DNA of 64,000 bases from JAVKBW01 sp040222995. GTDB taxonomy: Bacteria; Pseudomonadota; Alphaproteobacteria; UBA8366; Aestuariispiraceae. The position numbers were made by a program, and so were the translations under genes. Position 1 is the first letter of the stretch, and every line of letters begins with the position of its first letter. Below the pieces are notes generated by a model, which worked only from the letters and a program-made list of their open reading frames with translations, searched no databases and was not told where the DNA came from. Positions 8,753 through 17,513 of the stretch are shown here, piece by piece. Where the stretch lies: contig JAVKBW010000019.1 of NCBI GenBank assembly GCA_040222995.1, positions 62,001 through 126,000 of the forward strand, read 5' to 3'.

Positions 8753-9783
8753 GAAATCTCTCCTATATCGACGCGCCGGCCGGCTTCAGCCGATGCGTAT
8801 ATCGCTTCTTCGATCCGCAGATTGATCAGATACCCTTCCGCATCCGTCTCAAGATCGGTTCCCTCGTTCAGATGGCTGATGACATGCTGCTGCATCGCCA
8901 GGACGCAATCGCCGCCGAACCCCGTTTCAGGAAGGTTATAGTTTACGCAGGTCTCTTCGTTACCGCCGTGGCGGCGCAGAAACAGATTTCCGTCGCCATC
9001 CAGCCGGAGAGTGCCTTCCGAACCGTCCAGCCACAATTCGCCCATCGTCAAACGCCGGTTTTCCGCCGCATGATCGGCCAGTCTGTTGCCGTCGAACAGC
9101 CCGTTCGCGCCGGACCGGAACCGGAACTGAACGATGCCGCAATCTTCGCCGGCAATGGCCGGGTTGAGGCGTTTCAGGTCTGCGAAGACCGATTCGACTT
9201 CGCCCATCAGGTACCGGAACGTATCGATAAAATGAATGCCGGTCTCGTGAATCAGGAAACGCGGCATGTTCTGGAAATAAGGCTGCCGGGCCAGATAGGC
9301 GTCAGGGCCCTGACCGTCGCCCGGGCGCAATCGGAAACTGACCTGATAGGGCGCGCCGATCACGCCGGCTTCCAATTGCCGCCTGATTTCCCGGTACCAG
9401 GGCTGAAACCTGAAATTCTCGTGGACCGCCAGCATGATGCCGCTGTCCCGTGCTGTTTTCGTCGCCCGTTCGGCCGCCTGCAGCGAGCCGCAGAACGGCT
9501 TCTGGCAAATTGTATCGACGCCGTATTGCGCCGCCAGCCCGATCAGGAAGCTGTGTTCCTCCGGCGGAACGACGATGTCCAGCAGATCGGGTTCCAGCGT
9601 TTCGAGGAGCGCTTCGGCGTTCTCAAAATGCCGGGCCACCGAAAAAGCCTTCGCCGTTTCTGCAGCCTTTTCACCATCGCGATCGCACAGTCCGACAAGG
9701 TCGGCATCGGGCAGGCGTGTCCAGGCGTCATGGTGAAACCAGGCGAAGTATCCCGCGCCGACAACGGCAACACGAACAGGCAT
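8737..9783 (-). CDS. Gfo/Idh/MocA family NAD(P)-dependent oxidoreductase
   Basis: This 348-residue protein starts with a Rossmann fold (VAVVGAGYFAWFHHDAW, GxGxxA type). It carries the family signature DIVVPPEEHSFLIGLAAQYGVDTICQKPFCGSL, where the Lys-Pro pair is the conserved catalytic and nicotinamide-contact element. The second half has the beta-sheet substrate domain, including FLIHETGIHFIDTFRYLMGEVESV. The family oxidises or reduces sugars, inositols and related polyols. I chose the start at 9783 because an AAAGGAGAG lies just upstream; the open frame extends further but without such a site. It overlaps the nitroreductase gene by 16 bases and diverges from the succinate dehydrogenase operon. 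Confidence 0.87.
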   Translation of the reverse strand: MPVRVAVVGAGYFAWFHHDAWTRLPDADLVGLCDRDGEKAAETAKAFSVARHFENAEALLETLEPDLLDIVVPPEEHSFLIGLAAQYGVDTICQKPFCGSLQAAERATKTARDSGIMLAVHENFRFQPWYREIRRQLEAGVIGAPYQVSFRLRPGDGQGPDAYLARQPYFQNMPRFLIHETGIHFIDTFRYLMGEVESVFADLKRLNPAIAGEDCGIVQFRFRSGANGLFDGNRLADHAAENRRLTMGELWLDGSEGTLRLDGDGNLFLRRHGGNEETCVNYNLPETGFGGDCVLAMQQHVISHLNEGTDLETDAEGYLINLRIEEAIYASAEAGRRVDIGEISWQTP

Positions 9784-9891
9784 CCGGCTCTCCTTTCGTT
9801 TCGCAGGTCTGCAACCGATTTTGAGGATGCAGGGACCCGGTGAAAACCAATATCTTTGCGTGAAGGGAAACGGACCCGCTAAGGTACCGGC

Positions 9892-10644
9892 ATGAAACCT
9901 GAACAGGCTGACAATTCGGAAACGGGCGGGGCGATATCCGTTCGGGTCTGGCGCGGCGACGCCGCCGGCGGCGACTACGAGGAATTCACGATTCCCGACC
10001 GGCCGAACCAGACCATTCTGGACGCGGTGACGGAAATACAGCGCGACCACGACCCCAGTCTCAGCTATCGCTTTGCCTGCCGGGTCGGCATGTGCGGCTC
10101 CTGCGCGATGATGGTGAACGGAAAGCCGCGCTGGACCTGCCGGACCCTGGTGGAAACGGTCGCCGGTCCGTCGCGCCGCCTGACCCTCGCCCCATTGCGG
10201 AACCTGCCCGTCATCAAGGACCTTGCCGCGGATATGACCGTGTTCTTCGAGAAATGGGGCAAGGCGATGGGCCGGTTCGATGACGGTGGTGCGCCGGACC
10301 CGGACTTCGCGCCTGTCGATCCGGCATCAAAAGACAGGCAGGACGTTGATTCCGCCATTGAATGCATCAATTGCGGTGTCTGTTATGCCGCCTGCGATAC
10401 CGTAACCTGGGACGAAGATTATCTGGGGCCGGCCGCTTTGAATCGCGCCTGGTCTCTGATCAAGGACGAAAAGGACAAGGGCCGTGTCGACAGATTACGC
10501 GCCGTATCCCGGAAGGGCGGTTGTCTTTCCTGCCACACCCATCAGCGCTGTGCGGACCTCTGCCCGAACCTGCTTAACCCCACCCGCTCCATAGCCGGCC
10601 TGAAACGGGCCGTTATGGTTTCGACCCTGAAGGGGGAATTGTAG
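9892..10644 (+). CDS. Succinate dehydrogenase / fumarate reductase iron-sulfur subunit
   Basis: This 250-residue protein carries the three-cluster pattern of SdhB/FrdB. The [2Fe-2S] motif is CRVGMCGSCAMMVNGKPRWTC at about residues 63-83. The [4Fe-4S] motif is CINCGVCYAACD near residue 160, and the C-terminal motif CHTHQRCADLCP matches the [3Fe-4S] pattern. One extra Cys (GGCLSC) sits just before the last motif. It passes electrons between the flavoprotein and the membrane anchor. The gene is first in a B-C-D-A operon, an order different from the usual sdhCDAB. It may be called sdhB or frdB; direction of catalysis is not decided by this subunit. Confidence 0.9.
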   Translation: MKPEQADNSETGGAISVRVWRGDAAGGDYEEFTIPDRPNQTILDAVTEIQRDHDPSLSYRFACRVGMCGSCAMMVNGKPRWTCRTLVETVAGPSRRLTLAPLRNLPVIKDLAADMTVFFEKWGKAMGRFDDGGAPDPDFAPVDPASKDRQDVDSAIECINCGVCYAACDTVTWDEDYLGPAALNRAWSLIKDEKDKGRVDRLRAVSRKGGCLSCHTHQRCADLCPNLLNPTRSIAGLKRAVMVSTLKGEL

Positions 10645-10646
10645 AC

Positions 10647-10991
10647 GTGGGCGTGGCGAGGGAAGCGCGGCTATGGCTGGTTCAGCGTGTAACGGCGATC
10701 ATCATGACGCCGCTGATTCTGGCCCATCTGTTCACCATGATCTATGCCGTGCAGAACGGGTTGTCGGCGGCGGAAATTCTCGAACGCACACGCGGCAGTG
10801 TGGGCTGGTTGGTGTTCTACGGACTGTTCGTTCTGTGTGCGGCGGCGCATGGGTCCATCGGTTTGCGCACCGTGGCGATAGAATGGTTCCACTGGCGCGG
10901 GAAACGTCCTGAACTCTTTGCGCTGTTGACCTTTGTGTTTCTCGTCATCCTCGGGGTGCGGGCCGTTGTCGCCCTTGTTGGTGGCGCGTGA
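10647..10991 (+). CDS. Succinate dehydrogenase / fumarate reductase membrane anchor (SdhC-type)
   Basis: This 114-residue protein has three hydrophobic helices and conserved heme-ligand-like histidines (AHLFTMIYAV and CAAAHGSIGLRTVAIEWFHW), the pattern of small cytochrome b anchor subunits. Together with the next gene it should hold the quinone site and a heme b. Translation starts at GTG two bases after the iron-sulfur subunit gene, and its TGA is separated from the next ATG by one base, so the four genes are clearly one operon. The sequence is diverged from E. coli SdhC and the assignment rests partly on position. Confidence 0.82.
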   Translation: MGVAREARLWLVQRVTAIIMTPLILAHLFTMIYAVQNGLSAAEILERTRGSVGWLVFYGLFVLCAAAHGSIGLRTVAIEWFHWRGKRPELFALLTFVFLVILGVRAVVALVGGA

Positions 10992-10992
10992 C

Positions 10993-11340
10993 ATGACCCG
11001 TGATACCAAACCGCATCGGTTGAGCCATTGGGCGGCATTGCTGCAGCGGCTGTCGGGGATGGCGCTGGCCCTGTTTCTGCCATTGCACTTCTTGGCTCTG
11101 GGGCTGGCGCTGAACGGCGAGGCGGCGCTGGACGGGTTTCTGACATGGACCGATACGCCGCTCGTCAAACTGGCCGAAGCCGGCCTGGTGGGGCTGCTGT
11201 CGTTGCATTTTGTCGGCGGGATAAGGCTGCTGATGATCGAATTCCTGTCCTGGCGGACGTGGGAAAAGAACCTGATATCGATCGCCCTGGGGGTGACGCT
11301 GTTCTTCGTTGTTTCCTTCCTTTTGAATGTGTTTTCGTGA
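10993..11340 (+). CDS. Succinate dehydrogenase / fumarate reductase membrane anchor (SdhD-type)
   Basis: This 115-residue protein has three predicted helices with a conserved QRLSGMALALFLPLHFLALG first helix and SLHFVGGIRLLMIEF in the second, resembling the succinate dehydrogenase cytochrome b556 family. The two helix-borne histidines are candidates for heme ligation. I chose the ATG at 10993, one base after the preceding stop. The motif RLSG followed by a helix is typical of SdhC-like anchors, so this subunit and its partner may both derive from one ancestral cytochrome b556 gene. It lies between the other anchor and the flavoprotein gene. Confidence 0.82.
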   Translation: MTRDTKPHRLSHWAALLQRLSGMALALFLPLHFLALGLALNGEAALDGFLTWTDTPLVKLAEAGLVGLLSLHFVGGIRLLMIEFLSWRTWEKNLISIALGVTLFFVVSFLLNVFS

Positions 11341-11351
11341 AGGGCCTTGCA

Positions 11352-13076
11352 ATGACCGAGATCGAAAGGATCGACACGGATATCCTGATCCTCGGTACGG
11401 GTGGTGCCGGTCTGTTCGCCGCGTTGCACGCGCATCGCGCCAACCCGGATCTGAAAATCGCCATCGCGGCGAAAGGATTGCTCGGCAAATGCGGCTGCAC
11501 GCGGATGGTGCAGGGCGGCTACAATGTGGCGCTTCAGGCTGGCGATTCCATCGAACGGCATTTCATGGACACGATCAAGGGCGGGGCCTGGATACCGGAT
11601 CAGGAGCTTGCCTGGAAACTGGTCAGCCTTGCGCCGGAACGGGTTCTGGAACTGGAAAACGAGGTCGGCTGCTTCTTCGACCGCAATGCCGACGGGTCGC
11701 TGCATGGCAAGGCCTTCGCCGGCCAGACCTTCGACCGGACGATCCACAAGGGCGACCTTACCGGGATTGAGATCATCAACCGGCTGATGGAACAGGTCTG
11801 GTCGCGCCCTGTCGAAAAACTGGAGGAACACCGCGCTGTCGCCTTTATCAGGGATGCCGCAGGCGAACGGCTTTCGGGCGTGTTGATGATCGACATGCGT
11901 ACCGGCGGATTTCGGTTTGTGCGGGCGAAGGCTGTATTGCTGGCAACCGGCGGCGGGCCAACCATGTACCGCTATCACACGCCGTCCGGCGACAAGGCCT
12001 GCGACGGCATGGCGATGGCTTTACGGGCCGGGTTATCGCTGCGCGATATGGAAATGGTGCAGTTTCACCCGACCGGTCTGCTGGCCGGCAAGGGAACGCG
12101 GTTGACCGGCACGGTGCTGGAGGAAGGTCTGCGCGGGGCGGGTGGCCATCTGCTGAACGGCGACGGCGAGCGGTTCATGCTGACCTATGACGAGCGCGGC
12201 GAACGGGCGACGCGGGATATCGTCTCGCGGTCCATCGAACGCGAAATCCGCGCCGGCAAGGGCACCGAGAACGGTGGCGTCTATATCAAGATGGCGCATC
12301 TCGGTCCAGAGGATGTGAAGAAGAAGTTTCCCGGCATGGTGCGGCGCAGCGCCGATGTCGGTTTCGATCTCGCCGATGGGCTGGTGGAGGTGGTGCCGAC
12401 CGCCCATTACATGATGGGTGGCGTTGAAATGGATGTGAACTGTTTCACCTCTTTGCCCGGCCTGTTCGTCGCGGGCGAGGACGTCGGCGGCGTTCACGGC
12501 GGCAACCGTCTCGGCGGCAACGGCGTCGCCAATTCAACCGTCTATGGCGGGGTCGCGGGGGAGGCGATGTCCGACTGGCTGATCGGTGCGGATGATCCGG
12601 CTGAGCCGGATGAAGTCGCTGTTAAGGCGGAGGTTGCAGCCTGTCTTGCGCCGTTCGGGAAAAAGCCCGGGGCGCTTCACGATCTTCGGGAAAACTTGCA
12701 GGATTTGATGTGGGACGATGTCGGCATTCTGCGCGACGCCGATGGTCTCAACCGGGCGATGGATCGCCTTGCCGATCTTGAAGGGCTGTTGGACGAAGCC
12801 GGTCTCGGCGATCAGGGTCGCGCCTTTAACCTGACCTGGCACGACTGGCTGAACCTGAAGAACCAGATCCTTGTCAGCCGCGCCATCGCGGCGGCGGCGT
12901 TGGTGCGCGAGAATTCAAGGGGCGCGCATTACAGGGAGGACTTCCCCGACCCCGGCTCGCTGGAGGAAACCACGTTTACACGGGTATCACTGGCTGATGG
13001 TGTGTTTGCGGCCAACACCGAACCGGTCGTTTTTTCCAGAGTAAAGCCGGGCGAAAGCCTGCTTTCCGAAGAGTGA
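11352..13076 (+). CDS. Succinate dehydrogenase / fumarate reductase flavoprotein with a non-covalent-type FAD site
   Basis: This 574-residue protein has the SdhA/FrdA architecture: an N-terminal FAD motif (LGTGGAGLFAAL), substrate-site motifs QFHPTG and RATRDIVSR, a conserved TAHYMMGG, and a C-terminal helical domain. The histidine that binds FAD covalently in E. coli SdhA/FrdA (RSHTVAAQGG-type segment) aligns to Cys49 in CGCTRMVQGG. FAD is thus expected to be bound non-covalently. In E. coli FrdA, loss of that His is known to spare fumarate reduction much more than succinate oxidation, so this complex may favour fumarate reduction or a low-potential donor. The gene closes the B-C-D-A operon and is convergent with class I fumarase genes. 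Confidence 0.85.
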   Translation: MTEIERIDTDILILGTGGAGLFAALHAHRANPDLKIAIAAKGLLGKCGCTRMVQGGYNVALQAGDSIERHFMDTIKGGAWIPDQELAWKLVSLAPERVLELENEVGCFFDRNADGSLHGKAFAGQTFDRTIHKGDLTGIEIINRLMEQVWSRPVEKLEEHRAVAFIRDAAGERLSGVLMIDMRTGGFRFVRAKAVLLATGGGPTMYRYHTPSGDKACDGMAMALRAGLSLRDMEMVQFHPTGLLAGKGTRLTGTVLEEGLRGAGGHLLNGDGERFMLTYDERGERATRDIVSRSIEREIRAGKGTENGGVYIKMAHLGPEDVKKKFPGMVRRSADVGFDLADGLVEVVPTAHYMMGGVEMDVNCFTSLPGLFVAGEDVGGVHGGNRLGGNGVANSTVYGGVAGEAMSDWLIGADDPAEPDEVAVKAEVAACLAPFGKKPGALHDLRENLQDLMWDDVGILRDADGLNRAMDRLADLEGLLDEAGLGDQGRAFNLTWHDWLNLKNQILVSRAIAAAALVRENSRGAHYREDFPDPGSLEETTFTRVSLADGVFAANTEPVVFSRVKPGESLLSEE

Positions 13077-13166
13077 CGCTTCCAATGTTACGACTGCCTG
13101 GCTTGACCCGGCATCTTTACTGGAAAAGGCAAAAGTCCCGTATAAAGTGCAGGTATCAAATCCGGA

Positions 13167-13847
13167 TCAAACCACCTCATCCGAACGGTCGTCGGTTTCG
13201 CCGTAGCGGTGCAGGGCGGGAGGCGTAGTGCCTTCATAGAGCGACCCGATCTTTTTGCCGATTTCCGCATTCGTGTTTTCGAACAGGCTCTCGCCTTTTA
13301 AATTACTCTCAACGAGGAATGGGCCGAAGTTCTCGACGTCGAACACCCACATCGCCTGGGCGATGCCAAGTTCCTCGATCCAGTGCGCGGCGCGGATGTT
13401 TTTTATACCGCGACCGAGTAAAGCGCCCGTGCCGTAACCGACCGTCGTCAGGTATATCGCGCCGTGTTTCACGAATATATCGCGATAGATGGTCGGGTTC
13501 ATGCCGCCCTTGCCGATAATCACTTTGGTGCCGGTCTGCTCGAACCACCGGTCCAGCCATTTTGCGAACCGGAACGATGCCGTTGCCGTTACCGCGCCGA
13601 CCCTGTACGTGCCGTCCCCGTTGTCGGCGGCGGCGGGCGAACAGTGGAAGTTCACGTTGCTGACCTGATGCGGATCGATGGGCAGTGGGACGCCATCGTC
13701 GATGGCGCGCTTGTAGACGCCTTCTCGGCCGGTGAAGACCGTACCGTCGAGATAGACGATGGTGCCCAGTTCCAGGCCGGCGATATCGTCGGCTGAAACC
13801 GGCGCGTTCAGGCGGACTTTTCTAAGCTTGTCGGCATGCCGGCCCAT
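13167..13847 (-). CDS. Class I fumarase-type Fe-S hydro-lyase, beta subunit
   Basis: This 226-residue protein matches the C-terminal (beta) domain of the class I fumarase / tartrate dehydratase family. Visible hallmarks are LNAPVSADDIAGLELGTIVYLDGTVFTGREG near the start, IGKGGMNPTIYRDIFVKHGAIYLTTVGYGTGAL and GIAQAMWVFDVENFGPFLV. It works with the alpha subunit, whose gene is upstream and overlaps by 40 bases, implying translational coupling. The reaction is reversible hydration of fumarate to L-malate, although L-tartrate dehydratase cannot be excluded by sequence alone. Location next to a succinate dehydrogenase/fumarate reductase operon favours fumarase. Confidence 0.85.
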   Translation of the reverse strand: MGRHADKLRKVRLNAPVSADDIAGLELGTIVYLDGTVFTGREGVYKRAIDDGVPLPIDPHQVSNVNFHCSPAAADNGDGTYRVGAVTATASFRFAKWLDRWFEQTGTKVIIGKGGMNPTIYRDIFVKHGAIYLTTVGYGTGALLGRGIKNIRAAHWIEELGIAQAMWVFDVENFGPFLVESNLKGESLFENTNAEIGKKIGSLYEGTTPPALHRYGETDDRSDEVV

Positions 13848-14773
13848 TCAACCGTCTCCCGTCGCATGTAAGGGGTGAACCAGTTCGGGTCGGTACGATA
13901 CTCAACCCGGCCATCGGCATGAATGCGGGCCGTCGCCCGGCGCGACGACAGACAGAACGTATGCACGCTCACCGGCATACCGCCGGTATGGGTAAACCCG
14001 CATTCGATATGACAATCGACGACCATCGACGATCCCACGAAGCCCATCGCCCCCATGCCGATCGAATTGCCCATCTCCTGCAATTCGAGTTCAAGTTCGG
14101 CGACTTTCGGGTCGGGGTTGCGGTCACCAACCACCCGCAGGCAGGCGGCCTGTTTGCCGAGCACGACGCAGGTGTCTTTCGACCCGCCGATGCCGACGCC
14201 GACAATGGCCGGCTGGCAGGCGAGCCCGCGCTTGCCGAACGCAATCAGCGTATCCAGCACGAACCGCTTGATGCCGGAAATGCCGTCGCCCGGAAACAGC
14301 ATCCGGTAGTCCGTGCCGAACAAACCGCCCTTGTGCACGGTCGTCAGGTCGACCCAATCGGCGTCCGGCTCGTAGGAATATTCGATTTCCGGCGCGCCGA
14401 GGCCGACATTGTTGTTGTGGTCGGTCCGCCACAGCGGGTGAACCCGGTTCGGGCGCAAAGGCACGTCATGGGTGGCGCTTGCGGTTGCGCGGCGCAGGCA
14501 GGCTTCCAGTTCGACCGGCCCGCCGTCCATCCGCGCCTCGTTGCCGTATTTGACATACCAACGCGGCACACCGGTATCGGCGCACATGGCGCGGCGGTCT
14601 TCCTTCGCGGCTTCATAGTTTTCCAGCATTGCTTCGAGCACAAAAGCGGAAAGATCGCCGCTTTCCGTATCGGCCATGCCGCGGATACCGGACAGATAGT
14701 CATCCGGTATCTCGATTGCCGCCTTCTGCATCAACTGGCTGGCGGTCTGTTCGATAATCCTGCTATCAATCAT
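13808..14773 (-). CDS. Class I fumarase-type Fe-S hydro-lyase, alpha subunit
   Basis: This 321-residue protein corresponds to the N-terminal (alpha) domain of class I fumarases. It includes MCADTGVPRWYVKYG (Cys ligand region), QPAIVGVGIGGSKDTCVVLGK and GNSIGMGAMGFVGSSMVVDCHIECGFTHTGGMPV, which hold the other Cys ligands of an oxygen-sensitive [4Fe-4S] cluster. I chose the ATG at 14773 because GGAGACCC lies upstream. The frame extends to 14827 without such support. Its 3' end overlaps the beta-subunit gene. It faces the flavoprotein gene of the succinate dehydrogenase operon. Confidence 0.87.
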   Translation of the reverse strand: MIDSRIIEQTASQLMQKAAIEIPDDYLSGIRGMADTESGDLSAFVLEAMLENYEAAKEDRRAMCADTGVPRWYVKYGNEARMDGGPVELEACLRRATASATHDVPLRPNRVHPLWRTDHNNNVGLGAPEIEYSYEPDADWVDLTTVHKGGLFGTDYRMLFPGDGISGIKRFVLDTLIAFGKRGLACQPAIVGVGIGGSKDTCVVLGKQAACLRVVGDRNPDPKVAELELELQEMGNSIGMGAMGFVGSSMVVDCHIECGFTHTGGMPVSVHTFCLSSRRATARIHADGRVEYRTDPNWFTPYMRRETVEWAGMPTSLEKSA

Positions 14774-14860
14774 GCGGGTCTCCGTAATACGGCAGAAATG
14801 CCAATCTAGCGGAAATGGCCGGATCATGACAGGGCAGGCGCAATATCGCCTGCCGGCGGC

Positions 14861-15481
14861 TCAATATGAAGACTTGCCGACCCAGTTCTTGTCCTCCGGC
14901 GCAGGGACCAGGTTGTTGTCCTGCCAGTGGAAAAACAACAGAACGCCCCAGTCGGTATGTTCGGAAAAGCCGTATTCCGGTTTGATTGATTGCGCCAGCG
15001 CGCCTGTCTTTGCGTCGAAGCTGGTGATCGCCAGCTTAATCACGCCCTGCTGCTGATCGCGTTTGTAAATGGCCAGTTCGGGGAACTCGACATTGCCAAC
15101 CAGAGGAATTGGAATCGGAAAGGACGGAATGCCGAAGAGAGTCGTCTTTCGGTCGATCGACATCGCGCCGACGCGCGGTTCGATCACCAGATCGGCGGAT
15201 TCACGGCTCTCGACCAGCCGTCCGCCATGCCGAAGAATCCGGTCACGCAGTGACGCCACCAGATATTTCGAATCGACGCCTTCGACATACTGGGAATCCA
15301 TGAAAACCTTGCTGCCGACCGGTATTTCAAGCGCCAGACTGTCGCTGACCCTGTCCACGGCACGGGAGAAGATCAGTTGTTCCGTTGCCGTACGTGCAGG
15401 CTGCGATTCACGATTGTCGGCACAGCCGGCGACAACCAGACCAAGCATCAGCAATCCGAACAACCGACTTGTGCGCACCAA
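14861..15481 (-). CDS. Predicted outer-membrane or periplasmic lipoprotein
   Basis: The 206-residue protein begins with a lipoprotein signal peptide ending in a lipobox (LVVAGC, Cys20). The mature part contains SLALEIPVGSKVFMDSQYVEGVDSKYLVASLRDRILRHGGRLVESRESADLVIEPR, suggesting a small alpha/beta domain of the kind found in lipoproteins that assemble envelope structures, and IPLVGNVEFPELAIYKRDQQQG. It may belong to the DUF6655 family, but I am unsure of that name. Function is unknown. It is flanked by the fumarase operon and tRNA-Gln, each likely transcribed separately. Confidence 0.72.
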   Translation of the reverse strand: MVRTSRLFGLLMLGLVVAGCADNRESQPARTATEQLIFSRAVDRVSDSLALEIPVGSKVFMDSQYVEGVDSKYLVASLRDRILRHGGRLVESRESADLVIEPRVGAMSIDRKTTLFGIPSFPIPIPLVGNVEFPELAIYKRDQQQGVIKLAITSFDAKTGALAQSIKPEYGFSEHTDWGVLLFFHWQDNNLVPAPEDKNWVGKSSY

Positions 15482-15535
15482 ATTCTACTTTCTCGTGAAA
15501 ACAAAAGGCAGCGGATCTTTCGGCAGGCGCTGCGT

Positions 15536-15609
15536 TGGCTGGGGGACGTGGATTCGAACCACGATTGACGGAGTCAGAGTCCGCTGTCCTACCGTTAGAC
15601 GATCCCCCA
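15536..15609 (-). tRNA. tRNA-Gln (anticodon CTG)
   Basis: On the minus strand the 74-base sequence folds as a cloverleaf. The acceptor stem TGGGGGA pairs with TCCCCCA. The D-arm is followed by an anticodon loop CTCTGAC reading CTG (glutamine), and the T-arm contains GGTTCGAATCC. The discriminator is G and the terminal CCA is encoded. The unusual initial T-A acceptor pair with TGGGG is typical of bacterial tRNA-Gln. Confidence 0.95.
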
Positions 15610-15787
15610 GCAGGGCCGCATCGAATAGGCCGGCGGTAACTACCGATCCTGCCGTGCCGGGTCAAGTCCTGTTCTATATCACGATGTCGCGCACCCGCCA
15701 CCCGGCAGCTTTCCTTATCCGGTGCATTCTGCTTATCTCAAAGACTTGTTCGAAAGGGTTTTTGTGGTGCATCGACATAGCGGAGAC

Positions 15788-16798
15788 ATGGCGTCGATCT
15801 CGTCTGGCGGCGATATTGCCCAACAGACCAGCCGAGCCGTTTTGTGCTCCGCTATCGATATAGGAACGTCCAATCTGCGCATGCTGACAGCCCGCCCGAC
15901 CCCGGAAGGCTTTCAGGTCATCGACGCGTTTTCGCGTCAGGTGCGCCTCGGCGAGGGCCTGTGGGAAGACAGCATGTTACAGCCGGCGGCGATTGCACGC
16001 GCCGTCGATGCGCTGGAGATCTGCCGCGACCGTATCTACAGTCTTCAGGTGGCGCGGTTTCGCGCTATCGGCACCGAAGCCTGCAGGCGAGCCGGCAATG
16101 CCGAAGCCTTCGTCGAACTGACCCGGCAGCGTGCCGGCATCGATATCGATATCATCGACACGCGGGAAGAAGCGCGTCTGGCGCTCAGCGCCTGCCGCCC
16201 CCTGCTGCCGGATGATTGTGGCAAGGCCATCGTTTTCGACATAGGCGGCGGGTCGACCCAAATCGTCTGGGCCGGGGTCGTCGATGGCGAACTGCAGCAG
16301 CTCGACAGCATTTCCGTACCTTACGGCGTTATCAGACTGGCGGACAGATTCGGCGATACATTGTTTGACCGGACGGTTTTCGCGGCCTGTGTGGATGAAA
16401 TCGCAGCGGCGTTATCGGCGTTCTGCGGCAGCAACACGATCCGGGAAAGTATCGAAGACGACGATTTCGCGATGGTCGGTACGTCCGGCACCGTGACCAC
16501 CCTGGCCAGTATGGCGCAGCGTCTTGCGCGGTATGACCGGCGCAAGGTCGATGGCTATATGCTGACGGCGGAGGAAATTGATTATGTCTGCGGCGAAATC
16601 TGCACATCTACCGTGCGTGACCTGGCTTCGGTGCCCGGCATCGGGTCCGATCGCGCCGATCTCGTCGTCGCGGGCTGTGCAATTTTCGAAGCCATCCGGC
16701 GACGCTGGCCGATAAAAACCGTGAGTGTCGCGGACCGGGGACTGCGTGAAGGCATACTGGTCGATCTGATGGGGATCAATCGGCGTGGCCAAAGATAA
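15788..16798 (+). CDS. Ppx/GppA family phosphatase
   Basis: This roughly 336-residue protein has the ASKHA-type ATPase fold of the exopolyphosphatase / guanosine pentaphosphatase family. Motifs are AIDIGTSNLRML (phosphate 1), IGTEACRRAGNAEAF, VFDIGGGSTQIVW (phosphate 2) and a C-terminal VADRGLREGILVDLM. It likely hydrolyses inorganic polyphosphate and/or pppGpp. The first ATG near the domain is at 15788, but its ribosome binding site spacing is short, and the frame is open from a GTG at 15722, so the start is tentative. It overlaps rlmE by 14 bases; ppx/gppA followed by rlmE is a recurrent pair in alphaproteobacteria. Confidence 0.87.
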   Translation: MASISSGGDIAQQTSRAVLCSAIDIGTSNLRMLTARPTPEGFQVIDAFSRQVRLGEGLWEDSMLQPAAIARAVDALEICRDRIYSLQVARFRAIGTEACRRAGNAEAFVELTRQRAGIDIDIIDTREEARLALSACRPLLPDDCGKAIVFDIGGGSTQIVWAGVVDGELQQLDSISVPYGVIRLADRFGDTLFDRTVFAACVDEIAAALSAFCGSNTIRESIEDDDFAMVGTSGTVTTLASMAQRLARYDRRKVDGYMLTAEEIDYVCGEICTSTVRDLASVPGIGSDRADLVVAGCAIFEAIRRRWPIKTVSVADRGLREGILVDLMGINRRGQR

Positions 16799-17513
16799 AT
16801 CGGCAGGAACCGGCGGTTCTCGCCAGGCGACAGTCCGGGTCAAAACCGCGAAACGCCGCAAGACGTCGTCGACGCGGTGGCTGCAGCGGCAGTTGAACGA
16901 CCCTTATGTCGCCGAAGCCAAGCGTCTTGGGTATCGCAGCCGGGCGGCGTTCAAGATGATCCAGATCGACGACAAGTTCAGGCTGCTGAAACGGGGCGGG
17001 CGGGTGATTGATCTGGGATGCGCGCCCGGTGGCTGGACGCAGATCGCGGTCGACCGTGTCGGTTCCGACAAGGGCAGCGGGGTGGTCATCGGCATGGACC
17101 TGCTGCCGGTCGAACCGATTCCGGGCGCAACATTGTTGCAGGCGGATTTCCTCGGCGACGATGCCCTAGACATGCTGGCGGCTGTCATGCCCGATGCGGA
17201 AGGGAAACCGGCTGTCGATGTCGTTCTGACCGATATGGCCGCGTCAGGCACCGGCCACGCTTCGACGGATCATCTGCGGATTATCGGGCTCGCCGAGGCG
17301 GCGCTCGATTTCGCCGTCGGTGTTCTGCGCCCGGGGGGCGGTTTCGTGGCGAAAGTGTTTTCAGGCGGCGCGGAAGCGACGTTGCTGCAGACGCTGAAGG
17401 CGAATTTCGCAAAGGTATCGCATTTCAAGCCGCCGGCGAGCCGCAAGGAATCCGCCGAGATGTATGTCGTGGCGACAGGCTTTACCCCGACGAAACGCAA
17501 CGAAGACAACTGA
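16785..17513 (+). CDS. rlmE: 23S rRNA 2'-O-ribose methyltransferase RlmE (FtsJ/RrmJ)
   Basis: This 242-residue enzyme has the RlmE/RrmJ SAM-methyltransferase fold with GYRSRAAFKMIQIDDKF, the SAM motif VIDLGCAPGGWTQIA, VVLTDMAASGTGH (catalytic Asp), and FVAKVFSG with the catalytic Lys. It methylates the 2'-OH of U2552 in 23S rRNA, a late step in large-subunit maturation. A basic N-terminal extension of about 40 residues (ATVRVKTAKRRKTSSTRW) is common in alphaproteobacterial members. Translation starts at GTG inside the end of the Ppx/GppA gene. Confidence 0.92.
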   Translation: MAKDKSAGTGGSRQATVRVKTAKRRKTSSTRWLQRQLNDPYVAEAKRLGYRSRAAFKMIQIDDKFRLLKRGGRVIDLGCAPGGWTQIAVDRVGSDKGSGVVIGMDLLPVEPIPGATLLQADFLGDDALDMLAAVMPDAEGKPAVDVVLTDMAASGTGHASTDHLRIIGLAEAALDFAVGVLRPGGGFVAKVFSGGAEATLLQTLKANFAKVSHFKPPASRKESAEMYVVATGFTPTKRNEDN

